Shown: positions 1 to 11,124, counted from the stretch's first letter. The stretch: 64,000 bases of DNA from Heloderma charlesbogerti (GCA_026122225.1 JANEZZ010000476.1:124001-188000), one strand, 5' to 3'. The notes: generated from the letters alone by a model not told the origin. A program made the numbers and translations.

Positions 1-238
1 ACTGGGTCAGTGGTGTCAGGCAGCCCATTGTATAGTTAGTAAGGATTTATTTCAGTTGGGTAGTGGTAAATTTTGAAGTGCAGTTAATAAGACCTAAACA
101 GGTGACTAAGATTTTCTACATGAGGCTGTTAATTGGCTGTTAATCCGGTGTTATCTATTTTTGGTTTCTTCACAAAATTGAGATATGAGCACTACATAGG
201 GTGCATTTCCTTTCCTGCTGTTCTAGTACATATGTCTA
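1..238. other. No gene seen
   Basis: AT-rich single-copy-looking sequence up to the left end of the first 5S-bearing element. I recognise nothing in it. Confidence 0.5.
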
Positions 239-591
239 GGAGCCGATCTACACTTATGGGTTTTTTTGCTTCCAATGAGGTTTCACCGCCCGTCTTTCAC
301 ACTACGCAGTACCCACCTCAAATTGGAACCGAAATTTCCCGCTTCCATGCTCCTGCTTTCAATACCCTGATATCCTAGTATTTCCCTTTTATGTGCTCTG
401 ATTTTCCGCCTTCGCTACCGTATCTGGTCGTAGTCCCCTCCCCTGCCTGTCCATATCTGGTGGTTTTTGTATTTCCCTCCTGTATGTATTTCCCAACTGC
501 CCCATGTCGTCTTCCGGCTACTGATCGCATAGCTTCCTCAACACTCAATGTTTCCTCAGCAACAAACAAAGGGCTGGATGTGCGCACGCTT

Positions 592-657
592 GTCTGATCT
601 CGGAAGCTAAGCAGGGTCGGCCCCAGTTAGTAGTTGGATGGGTGACCGCCTGGGAAT
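592..657 (+). pseudogene. 5S rRNA-derived segment 1
   Basis: 66 nt aligning without gaps to nt 37-102 of vertebrate 5S rRNA (GTCTGATCTCGGAAGC through CCGCCTGGGAAT). The box A region (AAGCTAAGCAGGGTC) and most of box C (TTGGATGGG.GACCGCC) of the internal Pol III promoter remain. The first 36 nt and the 3' stem of 5S are absent, so it cannot make a normal 5S rRNA. A TTTT run follows at 711. Confidence 0.93.
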
Positions 658-939
658 CAGGCTTCCTGCATTGAGCAGGGGATTGTTCTATCCCTTCAAA
701 TGAGACTAAGTTTTCCCCCCTTCGGCTTTTTTTTTTAATTAAGGTGTTATCTTTGAAGAATTGTGGCTTCTCTGCAATTTTTTTTTTTCTAATTCAGGCA
801 TGATCTCCGAAGATTCGGATCTTCGAAGATCATGCCTGAATTAGACGGGGGGGAAACTGCGGCGAAGCCTTATCTTCGAAGATAACGCCTTAATTAAAAA
901 AACACATAGCCGAAGCAGGGCATAGAAGGGGGTAAAACT

Positions 940-995
940 GGGTGAGTGTGGATAATCACATTTTAATGGGTGAGTGTGGATAATCACGTTTTAAT
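940..995. repeat. 28-bp tandem duplication in element A
   Basis: Two adjacent copies of a unit beginning GGGTGAGTGTGGATAATCAC (940-967 and 968-995). The element at 4415-5003 has the unit once. Confidence 0.9.
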
Positions 996-1602
996 GCGAG
1001 AGCGTTTAACCTGACTGGACACCAAATTCATTGCGACGACGGGCGCAATGTAGATCAGCCCTAGGTGGCCATGTGATATAGCAGAATAGCACAAATACAC
1101 AAGAGGGAATCACTCTCGCTTTCACTATTACAATTAAATGCCGCATTTTCCCTCCTCTAAAAAAAGTTACCGAAAGTGCTGGTTAGACACAGAGGTGAAA
1201 CTGGAGGGCCACAACGTCATCTAAAGAACCCATAAACAACCATGAGTAGGGAATGATGAGTGCATGATAAATGCCTCATGTGGAAAAGCCCCAAGAGAAG
1301 TAATTGCTGCAAAACATACAATACATGAGCATCTTCCAAGGATGCCAGACAAACTGGATTTTTTTTCCAACAAGAAGGTCTGTGACCAACTAGCAGAGTA
1401 CCTGAGAAGGTAGCACTTTAAGAGCTTAATTACCAGTGACAAATTAGTAATCTCTTGTTGTTGCAATTACATCCCATGTATCAGAGAAAGGAAACACACC
1501 TACAAATCTTTAGGTAAAAGTTTACCTCAAGTTTAAGCATTTGATTGCAATAGGCCAAGACCAGAACTATGCAGCAGAGAGAATGGGTTGGATCCAGATT
1601 AA

Positions 1603-2023
1603 GGGAGCAAACCTATCTGGATAGGCAGCTGCCTCCAAACTCGGAGGCAACTGCCTATCCAATGCAGGGTGGGTGAACCGCTAGGGATGTCAGAGAATCC
1701 AGTGAGGCTGGATTCTTTAGAATCTTGCTCCCTGGAGTCTGTGACAGAATGGCCTCCCCCCCCCCGCCACCCCACAGAATCCCCCTGGGACGGACCTACC
1801 TGGCGGATGCGGTGTAGCCTATCATGGGCAAGCGTAGAGACGCAAATGTCATCCCCTACGCAGGACGCCACTTGCGTCTGCAGCAGCCCAGCAGCAGGTG
1901 GAGGTCCTGCTGTGGATCGGCCCAGCCGGCAGCTCTGCGAACTGGCCACAGAGCAGAGCCAGCCGGGCAGGATTCTGGGGGGGAGGAACGGATCGCCTGA
2001 GACTGGACAAGTCATTATAAGTT
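1603..2023. mobile_element. MITE with GGGAGCAA.CCTAT-type end
   Basis: The left end GGGAGCAAACCTATC and the hairpin CCTCCAAACTCGGAGG just inside closely resemble the right end of the element at 15998-16370 in reverse complement. The right end near 2020 is decayed. No coding capacity. Confidence 0.5.
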
Positions 2024-2480
2024 GCATTTTCAGTTGAATTTGGGGAAACCACTTGAAGCACTCGTTGTGTTGAGCTATTTCAATTGCTTTTGTTTGATTT
2101 GTTCACTGCAAACAGCTGAAAGTCTGTAAATTTTGACAATAAACCTGATTTGCAATGGGGGTTGAATAATTTGCAACTGTAGGTGTGCATTAGCGCTGCT
2201 GGGCGGCCAAGATTTCTGGATGCTCAGCAACTGAACAAATGGATGTTCTTTTGGAGATGGGCAAAAGGAAGAGTAAATTTAAATGGGGTTCAGTGTGCTA
2301 AACGTTTGAGAAATGCTACTTTAGCAGTGTCAGGATCCTCCCGTGCTAGTTGAAACAGCCATTTTTAATTTAGATTCAAGTCCCTAAAACATGGCTATTT
2401 CACTCTACTGTTTAAGAAGATACACATTTTCCTGTTCTTTTGATGTTTTGATTTTTTTAATTTAAGGATTGGATTAAAGC
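2024..2480. other. No gene seen
   Basis: AT-rich sequence without a recognisable gene or repeat. Confidence 0.4.
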
Positions 2481-2481
2481 A

Positions 2482-2606
2482 GCCTTCCCCGACCGGATGC
2501 CCTCCTAATGTTTTGAACTAGAACTCCCATCAGCCACCATGGTCAGGGATCATGGGACTTATAACCCAAGACATCTGGAGGGCACCAGGTTGAGGAAAGC
2601 TGGATT
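2482..2606. mobile_element. ~125-bp palindromic MITE (CTTCCCCAACCTGGTGCC family), copy 1
   Basis: Inverted arms of the type AGCCTTCCCC..CCGGATGCCCTCC and GGAGGGCACCAGGTTGAGGAA surround ACTCCCATCAGCC. This family is very common in squamates; seven copies occur in the window. Confidence 0.8.
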
Positions 2607-2609
2607 AAA

Positions 2610-3250
2610 GCAACACCTGAGAAACCAACCACACTGGAGAAAAATGGGGAGACTACTCACTAGCAAAATCTGGAGAACACAGAAATCTTCCAGTTCTGAC
2701 ACAAAACACTGTCAATTAAAGAATCAATGAAACACCACAAAGAGAATAAATTGTATTCTTCTGCTGTTAATATAAATGCATTATCATGCATTACGGCAGC
2801 AAGCAGGGTAGGGGCTGTTCATTTATGGCGTCATTCCATGGGGCTGCCATAAAGTCTGACATGATGTGGGAAGTAGCCATGTGTCCTACTTTACAGAGGA
2901 GAGTCCTCTATGTGAAGGCTTCTGGTTGAAGGCCTGTCTGGTTTAAAGATAAAGATCCATAAGAAGTCAAAGCAGGGGCCCTGAAGTTGCCAAGTAACAC
3001 TTAGCACCTGGAGAGCAGACTCGGCAGACACACAGGTGGGCTGGTCACAGTCTTCCCCACTACAGCGGAATGTATTGTTAAATTTAAATTAGAGCAATTA
3101 TTTCTAAATTGGCACCTATTCCTGTAAATTAGAACATTCAAATTGTAGGCAAATGTATGTCCTCTTTGGTCCTCTTTTTCAGTGTTCTGGTGGGAAGAAG
3201 CCTCACAATGAGCCCCATCCATGTAGCACTGGGCCTGCAAGCATATAGGA
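2610..3250. other. No gene seen
   Basis: Unassigned sequence between MITEs; the frames here lack codon-level signs of a gene. Confidence 0.4.
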
Positions 3251-3263
3251 GGTTGCCATAAAT

Positions 3264-3558
3264 CAGGGGTGCAAAATCTTTCAGCCAGGGTGGCAGATTT
3301 CATCTTGGAGATGTTCCTGGGGCTGCATTCCCATGGTGGGCAGGGCAAATACTCTTACTGCCTTAGAAGAGGCATTTCAATCTTTTAGAACATGGAAAAA
3401 ACTGCAGAAACGTCAGGAAACTACCAAATGGTAGGGTGGCTTGGGGAAGAGGATGGGGCCAGGGGAAGGAATGTGGCCTCCTGTGGACCCCTGGAGGGTT
3501 GGATTGGGACACCCAGAGGGCCAAATCTGGCCCCTGGCCTTGAAGTTCTGCCCACCTG
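3264..3558. mobile_element. hAT-type MITE (CAGGGGTG ends)
   Basis: The left end is CAGGGGTGCAAAATC and the right end TTCTGCCCACCTG, inverted to each other. The 8-bp flanks CCATAAAT and CCCCAAAT match at 6 of 8 positions, as expected for an old hAT insertion. A related copy lies at about 37285-37576. Confidence 0.65.
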
Positions 3559-3566
3559 CCCCAAAT

Positions 3567-4410
3567 GACCTTTTCCAGTTGCCAAGATATACACACCAAT
3601 GTCACATACATACAAATGTTTCTGTAGAGTCCTGAAAAAATCTGCAAAACAATTCTAGATGCACGATGCAGGGCTGATCAACAGTCCAGTTCCACATATC
3701 CTTATTCATGAACACCCAGAAAGCCGGCACAGTGAACACACATCACTTTCATAAAGTGGCATGGTAATTCTTACTCATTCACTTGCAGCATCACATCACC
3801 ACACATAATGTGGGCTAGAATGACATCGGCACAGTTGGGTCAAAGCCAAAAATCAATTTAAGTGTGCCTTGAGAAAGCAACCTAGTATCTCATGGAAGAA
3901 GTGCAGCATTTACAAGGCAGCAACTTGCCTTCTTCCTAGACAATATCCACAAGCAATGACATTCACTATTGGAAATTAGCCAATAAAAAAATAATAAAAA
4001 CCACCTTTCGGAAGCAAAGCAGTGGAAGTACAGAGTGGGAGAAAATAGAACTCTAGCTGATAACAATGGAATCTGCAAACCAGTTCCACAGGAGAACTTC
4101 TGAAGAAGAATCACACTCTGGGGGTAGCAGAAAAGCAAAAGAATAATTTAAATAAGCCACCCATGACCTGAAATCTCCTCAAGAGTGAATTAATCTTGTC
4201 CTCAACACTGCAGATGTCGAACGAAGGCACGTTTTGGCAGTATTTGAAACAAAAATAAGCAAGCCAGCTGACTTTAGTTGCAGCAGGTCTTAAGGCAGAG
4301 TTTAGGTGTCACTGTCAATTCTAGCAGATTGGTTTAGGTAAGTATGCTCGATTATGGGTTTTCAAATCACTGCCATTTCTCCTGTCCCCTCTCTAGTATT
4401 AGAAAGCAAG
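3567..4410. other. No gene seen
   Basis: Unique-looking AT-rich sequence with no supported gene or repeat. Confidence 0.4.
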
Positions 4411-4414
4411 ATGA

Positions 4415-5003
4415 CAGAATTTTCGAAAATCATTCCTGAATTAGAAAAAAAAAAATCACAGAGAAGCCACGATTCTTCGAAAATAATGCCTTAATTAAAA
4501 AAAACACACAGCCGAAGCGGGGGATAGAAAGGGGTAAAACTTAGTCTCATTTGAAGGGATAGAACAACCCCCTGCTCAGTGCAGGAAGCCTGATTCCCAG
4601 GCAGTGGGCCATCCAACTACTGACCGGGGCCGACCCTGCTTAGCTTCCGAGATCAGCCAAGTGTGCGCACATGCAGCCCTATGCTTGTTGCTGAGGAAAC
4701 ATTGAGTGCTGAGGAAGCTGTGCAATCAGTAGCCGGAAGACGACATGGGGCTGTCGAGAGCTGTGAGCGTGGTGGGCGTGTAATCAGCAGAAACAGGAAG
4801 TTTTTGATCATCTAATGAGAGCCTCCAACTTTAAGAGCAGGAAAACAGCACAGCACTCGAGTGTGAACCAAGCTCGCGCATTCGATGAAACACCGCAACA
4901 GGGAAAATGGGTGAGTGTGGATAATCAGGTTTTAATGCGAGAGCGTTTAACCCGACAGGACACCGAATTCATTGTGATGGTGGGCCCAATGTAGATAGGC
5001 CCT
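4415..5003. mobile_element. 5S-bearing inverted-repeat DNA element, copy B (one arm missing)
   Basis: Begins at the palindrome centre (TTTTCGAAAATCATTCCTG), runs through the AAAAAAATCACAGAGAAGCC arm, a minus-strand 5S segment (4593-4658) and the long distal part (CTCGAGTGTGAACC...GTGAGTGTGGATAATCAG), and ends TGTAGATAGGCCCT. The partner arm seen in the other copies is absent, so it is truncated at its left side. Confidence 0.7.
4593..4658 (-). pseudogene. 5S rRNA-derived segment 2
   Basis: On the minus strand, the same 66-nt 5S interval (nt 37-102) as the other copies, with a few substitutions. Box A is intact; box C has changes (ATCCAACTACTGACC in plus orientation). It is not a functional 5S gene. 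Confidence 0.92.
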
Positions 5004-5009
5004 CAGTAA

Positions 5010-5900
5010 GTATCCTTATTACTTGCAGGTCCAATTTGTGTAGGATACATTTAAATGCCTTGTGCTAAGGCAACTGACAATGTGCGAAATAGCATCCAAT
5101 CTCTCTGAAATTGCTTGAAAGATCAGGAAAATGTTTCTGCTGATGGAATCACAACAGGTGCACATGTCCACTGAATTCAGTGTTAAGAGGAACTATCCCA
5201 TTAAGAATTGGAACAGGTATAGAAAAGCACAACCAAAATGATCAATAGGGTTGTAGCAATGTATCTATGAGGGAGATGGAAGCCCTGAGCTTTTGAGTCT
5301 TAAAATCGCCAAGGAGAATTGAATTAAGGGGGACAGAGCAGAACAGAGGTTTGTAAGATTATGCATGGTTTGGGGAGAGAGATTTCACTCTCTCATGTGA
5401 CTCACACAAGAGCCCTATTCAGAAATAACCCTCACACGTCGAACAAATGTGTGAGCCTGAAGAGGCGCTCTTCCAACTGTCCTCACCCCTGAATTTGTGT
5501 GTACTACTGCCTAGAGAAGGGACAGAGCCTTCTCATCTACAACTGTTAATGCAAAAGCTTTCATGCAAACCAGACCCCTGATCATGCAGGATGCCAGGTT
5601 GCACGGAATCCTTCACAGTTCCCTTCCTGCAGATGTCCACACTGTACCTATGGATGCCAGAGGGCATGGGGAGAATCAGCACATCCCTATTTTCCCCTCA
5701 CATGGGCACCAAGGGGACAAAGCCCTGCTTTCCACTCACACATTGGAATACAACTGAATAGGGCTTAGAACTCAGGAGCACCTGATTAAACTGAGTGACA
5801 GGTGGTACATTTAGGACAGGCAAAGGAAGTACTTCACAACTGACAAGGAACACAGGGCCAAAAGATGGTGATGGCCACTAACCAAGATGCTTTTTTAAAG
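5010..5900. other. No gene seen
   Basis: Unassigned sequence; no splice-flanked or conserved frame was recognised. Confidence 0.4.
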
Positions 5901-5902
5901 CA

Positions 5903-6000
5903 GGGCTGGGCAACCTGTGATCCTCCGGATGTAGTTGGACTGTGATGCCCAACAACCCTCACCATTTTTGGTTCTGCTGGCCAGGGGTGATGGCCACCCC
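5903..6000. mobile_element. Partial MITE (GGCAACCTG..CTCCGGATGT type)
   Basis: Partly palindromic segment with GTTGGACTGTGATGCCCAAC and GGCCAGGGGTGATGGCCACC, a diverged relative of the ~125-bp MITE family. Confidence 0.5.
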
Positions 6001-6081
6001 TGTTCTAAAGGATTAGACAAATTCATGGAGGGTAACTCTCAGCAGCTATTAGCTGTTGTTAAAACATCAGTGTTAAAAGCA

Positions 6082-6240
6082 GCATGCCTCTGACTACCAC
6101 ATGTCAAGAGACAGTGAGAAAGTGGTTTTCTTTCCTTTGTGCCCTGCTTGCAAGCATTGACAGGTATCTGGCTGCCCACTGTTGGAAACACGATGCTGGA
6201 TTAGATGGACCTTTGACCTGATCCAGTTTCCAGCTATATT
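6082..6240. repeat. Squamate interspersed repeat (GATGCTGGATTAGATGGACC type)
   Basis: Contains ATGCTGGATTAGATGGACCTTTG and CTGATCCAG, a widespread reptilian repeat end that recurs at about 21213-21405. Confidence 0.5.
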
Positions 6241-6244
6241 CTTC

Positions 6245-7180
6245 TGTTCTTCCACCTCACTGTTCCTTGAAATCAAATTGTAAGTAGTGTGGGTGCAACC
6301 TCTTAAGAGACGTCTGTGTACCATACAATATGGGGGTCAGCATTGCTGTGGCAACAGATATAATCCAATTTTAATTTAGTTTGTATACCCAAATACTACA
6401 ATAAATAAAAGAAATGGCTCTCTCATTAGAACCATGTTTTCTGCCTCTCTTTCAGAAAGCCATATCCACTGATTAAAGAAACATATGCCTCTTTTATATC
6501 ATGGGGGATATGTTATTTCATCTCAGACTAGAAACACAAGGGACAAAGAGAAAAGCAGATAGAAACCGTTATAATTCAGGGCATCAGGGCCATTATTTCA
6601 ACATTCCTATTCCTCAAATTCCTGACAGAGCGTGGAGGTGGGACTATGTTGCAAGCATTATATACCAGTGTTTCAAAATGTTGCATTGGTAGGTGGCTAT
6701 CACCTAGGCACAATTCAAGAATTTTGTAATCCTCTGGCAAGTGTTGAAGTTTTTTAATTATTATTTCAACCACCCCATCATAATTATAGAGAACAATTAC
6801 ACAAACAATAATTAAACCAGTTGTAGCATTAAACTTATAACTTATCAGTACAGAATAAACTAAATAAATGCGTCGTATCTGTAGAAGTATATACACTGCC
6901 CAGCCAACATTCAATAGAAGGTTCTCATTCCATCAAAAATTGAGTTTCTCTTTGTTTTCTTTCCCTTAACCTGATGTCATTAGTCGATTTAAACATGACT
7001 GTATACTCGCACACCTCATTCTCTTGTTCCTCAGTGGTAGGCATTTTTGTCAGCCACAAGAATATGTTCAGTTTAAAAATGGCGAATGACAACATATACA
7101 TTCTGCTCCTGCTCTCCTTGCCTCTCACCCAAGCACCTGCTCAAGGGAAAATGCCAGTTCAGCTCCCCAGGTCTTGAAAT
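6245..7180. other. No gene seen
   Basis: AT-rich unassigned sequence. Confidence 0.4.
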
Positions 7181-7185
7181 GAACA

Positions 7186-7276
7186 GTGCAACCCTATACA
7201 AGCCTGCTCAGAAGTAAGCTCCACTGAGTCCCATGAGACTTATTTCTAGGTGAGTATGCATATAGCATTGTAGTCT
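7186..7276. mobile_element. ~90-bp MITE with GCAATCCTATA-type ends, copy 1
   Basis: Left end AGTGCAACCCTATACA; centre CTCAGAAGTAAGCTCCACTG; right end TATAGCATTGTAG. Arms and centre recur at 29246, 30375, 38951 and 62462. Confidence 0.7.
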
Positions 7277-7375
7277 GAAGCTCTCCTTCTACTCCTGTAG
7301 TTCCCCCCGCCCAGCAGCTGTATATTTGCTGGGGGGCATAGCGAGAAGTGCCCACAAGCACACACACTCTGGCCT

Positions 7376-7735
7376 GGTTCGCACCCGCAGCCCACTGTGC
7401 CTTATTAGCCATGGTGGGTTGTGGTGCCTGCTGACACCAGGTTGCTGACTCAAGCCCCTGCTGTGGCTTCTTGTGTCATCTGAACCCATTGAGGGTGGCT
7501 TGTTGGGGTGGTTAGCAACCCACCCCACAACCCTACAATATGCCATGGGTTCTGGGTAGTTTGGTAGCCACCCCAACAAGCCGCCCTCGACGAATTCGGA
7601 AAATACAAGAAGCTGTACCCAGCAAGAGTAATCATGCAAGTCAGCTGGCATGCAACTGGCACATGCAGGGTGATTAACAAGCCACTGTGGCTTGTTAACC
7701 ACCCTGTGACTGTGCAACCACTCCCAGCACAACTT
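7376..7735. mobile_element. Possible MITE (GGCCTGGTTCGCAC end)
   Basis: Starts CTGGCCTGGTTCGCACCC and contains several short inverted repeats (GGCTTGTTGGGGTGG / CCACCCCAACAAGCC; TTAACAAGCCACTGTGGCTTGTTAA). It resembles the element at 53250-53536 in its terminal GGCC.GGTTCRCAC. Boundaries are uncertain. Confidence 0.45.
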
Positions 7736-7923
7736 GTATGCAGGCAGTACAGCTACAGTGCAGGATCAGTCCACATGTATGTTTTTATGTTTCTTTAAAG
7801 ACTTCAAGTAAGTCTTTTTCCAAAGTACTGTTCCTCCACCACCACTTGACAAGCAGTGGTACACTGCTTTTTAAAAAGTCAAAATATAAAAGCAGGCTGA
7901 GGCACTTCAAAATACACATTTAG

Positions 7924-8337
7924 GGCCAAATTCCAAGTTACACCAAGCGCATTGTTTAGTGATGCATCCTAGTCCGTCCCCCCCACTTTAAATAGCAGCC
8001 AAGGGAGGTCTGATCGGGATCACAGCATGGGGGGGGTAGAGAAAGAAAGTTTAGCACTTTCTACCCAAGCCATGGTCCCAATGAAAATACCCCCCCCCAA
8101 CTGCTATTTGGCAGAGAAGAGAAGCTGCTATGGGTGCCAATGGCAGCTTCTTTCCTGGGCCAAATAGCAGCCTTGGAAAGTGGGGGAGGATTTTGTCTTG
8201 ATCTCTGCACTGGAGGAAACAGTTTTTAAAAACCTCCCACACATCATGGTCCCAATCCTGATTTTACCCACCGGTATTTAAAGTAAGGGAAAGCAAGCTC
8301 GGATCACCAAACTACTCATTTAACATAGCATGCAATA
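7924..8337. repeat. Unassigned C/G-run-rich repeat-like segment
   Basis: Runs of C and G and inverted ATAGCAGCC / GGCTGCTATTTGG motifs suggest a decayed palindromic element. Family and ends are unclear. Confidence 0.35.
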
Positions 8338-8360
8338 TGGCTGTTAGAAACCCCTTAATG

Positions 8361-8486
8361 CGGCCTTCCCCAACCTGGTGCCTTCCAGATGTATTGCACT
8401 GCAACTCCCATCATTCCCAGCCAGCATGGCCAATGATAGGAGCTGCAGTCCAACATGTCTGGCGGGCACCAGCTGGGGAAGCCTTC
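8361..8486. mobile_element. ~125-bp palindromic MITE, copy 2
   Basis: Arms GCCTTCCCCAACCTGGTGCC and GGGCACCAGCTGGGGAAGCC surround CAACTCCCATCATTCCC. Confidence 0.85.
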
Positions 8487-8874
8487 CATAAAAATGATCA
8501 TTTAGATTGACAAGGTTATCTGATGATGACAAGAAGGAGAATGACAGGTGTGGAATTGCTACTTAGTATGAGATTAACCCCAATCAAATGACTGTAGCTC
8601 CGAAGAAATATGAAAGGAATTGCTCCCCTTGATCTTAAGTACTCACTGCCAGAGGTTGTCCATTGCCATTTGCAATACTAGAATCTGGGTCCCAGGAGGA
8701 GAGAGCAGGGAAATGCCTTCATTCTTGCAACCTTCCACCAGGATAGCTCAGCAACGTTGGGGGTGGGGGGTTAAATACTTTCATTTCTGCAGACCCTCTT
8801 CTGCATGCCAGCAAGCTGCATGGGCCTGTATGCACTAGAGCATGCCAGAGAACAGACTAGGGGTGGACGAAACT

Positions 8875-8884
8875 CACTTACCTG
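8875..8884 (-). promoter_or_regulatory. Outward-facing consensus splice donor, hAT copy 1 left arm
   Basis: On the minus strand it reads CAG|GTAAGTG with the intron side toward the left end of the element. The same site is conserved in copy 2 (20521-20530). Confidence 0.45.
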
Positions 8885-9096
8885 TCCTCGAAGCTTTTCG
8901 CGGTGGGGGGGAGGCGCTTCGCTGCACCCCCCGCGAAGTTCAGGCTGGGGGGGGGAGGCTTCCCGCCGCGCCCGGCCGAAATTCAGGCCGGGGGGGAGGC
9001 TTCCCACCTCGCCCAGCCGAAGTTCAGGCCGGGGAGGAAGCACCTCGCCTCGCCCGGCCGCGAACTCAAACGTTTTTTGTTTTTTTAAAAAAAATG

Positions 9097-9570
9097 CCCC
9101 CCTGATAGGCTACGTGACAATTAACGTAGCCTATCACGGCTAGATCTGCAAAGTCAGCCATGATAGGCTACGTTAAGCATCACATAGCCTATCACAGGTG
9201 ACTTTAAAAAAAAAAAAAAAGCACGTACACAAATGGCGGCCCCCATAGGGAGCCGCCATTCGCGTTCCTTATTTGGTCACTGTAGTCTACATAAAGATTT
9301 ACGTAGACTACAGCGAAAATAAGAGCAACGCAAATAGCGTTGCCCTTATTTTCGCCGTAGTCTACGTAAATCTTTACGTAGACTACAGCGACCAAATAAG
9401 GAACGGGAATGGCGGCTCCCTATGGGGGCCACCATTATCCGTACGCGTTTTTTTTATTTTTAAGTCACCCGTGATAGGCTACGTGACGATTAACGTAGCC
9501 TATCACGGCTGACTTTGCAAATCTAGCCATGATAGGCTACGTTAATCATCACGTAGCCTATCACGGGGGC
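9097..9570. repeat. 474-nt palindrome made of smaller palindromes
   Basis: The centre is near 9334 (AACGCAAATAGCGTT). The two halves pair along almost their whole length. Each half itself holds short palindromes: TGATAGGCTACGTGAC..TTAACGTAGCCTATCA repeated twice per half, and GTAGTCTACATAAAGATTTACGTAGACTAC once per half. Confidence 0.93.
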
Positions 9571-9698
9571 ATTTGTTTTTTTTTCTTTGATTGGAATGGC
9601 GGCGGCGGCAGCCGGTCAAAAGACCGGCTGCCACTCCCGCCCCGGACGAACACCCGCCAAACCGCCGGCCGGACCCGCCACCGGAAGGGACATTCGGC

Positions 9699-9710
9699 AA
9701 AGGTAAGTCC
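9699..9710 (+). promoter_or_regulatory. Outward-facing consensus splice donor, hAT copy 1 right arm
   Basis: Plus strand AAAG|GTAAGTCC with the intron side toward the right end of the element. Conserved in copy 2 (19701-19710). Confidence 0.45.
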
Positions 9711-10235
9711 CGTCCCGGGGGGGGGGGTGCGGAGAAGTTCTCCCTGAAACTTGTTCGGGGGGCCGAACACGTTGGCGCTTGGCCCCCCGAAGTTTCGGGG
9801 AGAAATTCTCCGCCATCCCTAGAACAGACTACACCAGACAAAGGAAGAAACATATTTGGTGATCTGCAAAATGTACCAAACAACAACAACAAGCAGTCGC
9901 CGCTACAATTTCGTTATGACAGGAAGTGGTGAGCAATGTTACACTTAGGCAGTTCAGGTCCTCAAGGGATCATCAGCAGGGCCTATTAGACTGAACAGCG
10001 TCACACATTCATGGAGCATGACCGTCAGGGCTGTAAACTCAGAAGTCTTAAGGCCGATCTACATTGCGCCCGCCATCGCAATGAATTCGGTGTCCTGTCA
10101 GGTTAAACGCTCTCGCATTAAACCATGATTATTCACACTCACCCATTTTCCCCATTGCAGTGCGTCATCAAATGCGTGAGCTCGGTTCACACTCAAGCGC
10201 TGTGCTGTTTTCCTGCCCTTTTCCTGTGCGCGCTT

Positions 10236-10301
10236 GTCTGATCTTGGATGCTAAGTGGGGTCAGCCCCAGTCAGTAGTTGGATGGGCGACTGCCTGGGAA
10301 T
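10236..10301 (+). pseudogene. 5S rRNA-derived segment 3
   Basis: Same 66-nt interval of 5S. Box A is altered (GATGCTAAGTGGGGTC), so it is the least conserved for promoter function. The BovB insertion starts about 30 bp downstream. Confidence 0.92.
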
Positions 10302-10330
10302 CAGGCTTCCTGCATTGAGCAGGGGGTTGT

Positions 10331-11124
10331 TTGTATTGTATTGTTCAGTCGTTCAGTCGTGTCTGACTCTTCATGACCCCATGGACCATAGGACGCTAGG
10401 CCTTCCTGACCTGCGCTCTCTCCCGGAATGTGCTCAAGTCCATATTCATTGCATCGGTGATGCTATCTAGCCATCTCATCCTCTGCCAACCCCCTCTCCT
10501 TTTGCCTTCAATCTTTCCCAGCATCAGGGTCTTTTCCAGAGAGTTTTCGCATTAGGTGGCCAAAATATTTGAGCTTCAGCTTCAGTATCTGTCCTTCCAA
10601 TGAGCACTCAGGGTTGATTTCCTTTAGGATGGACTGATTGGACCTCCTTGCAGTCCAGGGGGCTTGTAAGAGTCTTCTCCAGCACCACAGTTCGAAAGCA
10701 TCGATTCTTCGGCGCTCAGCCTTCCTTATAGTCCAGCTCTCACAGCCATACGTTGCTACTGGGAAAACCATAGCTTTGATTATACGAACCTTTGTCGGCA
10801 AGGTGATGTCTCTGCTTCTTACTATGCTGTCTAGGTTTGCCATAGCTTTCCTACCAAGGAGCGAGCGTCTTTTAATTTCATGGCTACAGTCACTGTCTGC
10901 GGTGTTCTTGGAGCCCAAGAAAATAAGATCTGTCACTGCTTCCATTTCTTCCCCTTCTATATGCCTGGAAGTGATGGGGCCAGATGCCATGATTTTAGCT
11001 TTTTTAATGTTGAGTTTCAAACCAGCTTTTGCACTCTCCACTTTCACCCTCAACAAGAGGCTCTTGAGATCCTCTTCACTTTCTGCCATTAGGGTGGTAT
11101 TATCTGCATATCTGAGGTTGTTGC
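10331..11124 (-). mobile_element. BovB (RTE) LINE, 5'-truncated
   Basis: On the minus strand it encodes the C-terminal third of a BovB reverse transcriptase and the usual 3' end (GTTCAGTCGTGTCTGACTC in plus orientation). BovB is the RTE element known to have moved horizontally among squamates, ruminants and others. It interrupts the 5S-bearing element, splitting GGGGGTTGTT from CAAATGAGAC. Confidence 0.92.

Larger units (their letters stand above)
239..1060. mobile_element. 5S-bearing inverted-repeat DNA element, copy A
   Basis: The ends are imperfect terminal inverted repeats (GCCGATCTACA on the left, TGTAGATCAGCC on the right), flanked on both sides by CTA. Inside are a 5S rRNA-like segment (592-657), T-runs, a hairpin centred near 812 (arms like GATCTTCGAAGATCATGCC) and larger paired arms reaching AATTAAGG...CCTTAATT. 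The right end matches the left end of the element at 10051, and the left end matches the right end at 12231. No transposase is present, so it is non-autonomous. The CTA/TTA three-base flanks would fit PIF/Harbinger, which is inference. Confidence 0.7.
8858..9821 (+). mobile_element. hAT-type element with nested palindromes and CpG-rich arms, copy 1
   Basis: 964 bp. Ends TAGGGGTGG and CCATCCCTA, with a perfect 8-bp target duplication GAACAGAC at 8850-8857 and 9822-9829, the hAT hallmark. From left: a GC-rich arm with about three ~40-bp units (GGCTTCCC...CCGGCCGAA.TTCAGGCC), a 475-nt palindromic core, then a second GC-rich arm with its own terminal hairpin (GGAGAAGTTCTCC...GGAGAAATTCTCC). The open frames through it are by-products of repeats. 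No transposase, so it is non-autonomous. A near-identical copy lies inverted at 19574. Confidence 0.9.

Noticed and set aside
592..657. Functional 5S rRNA gene
   Set aside because: Only nt 37-102 are present; the 5' strand of the closing helix and the 3' end are absent in all five copies.
8805..9143. Repetitive proline/glycine-rich open frames
   Set aside because: They come from ~40-bp GC-rich units in the element's arm; frames on both strands are equally open.
9591..9932. 113-codon open frame
   Set aside because: Crosses the right end of the hAT element and its target duplication into flanking DNA, so it is not a unit of function.
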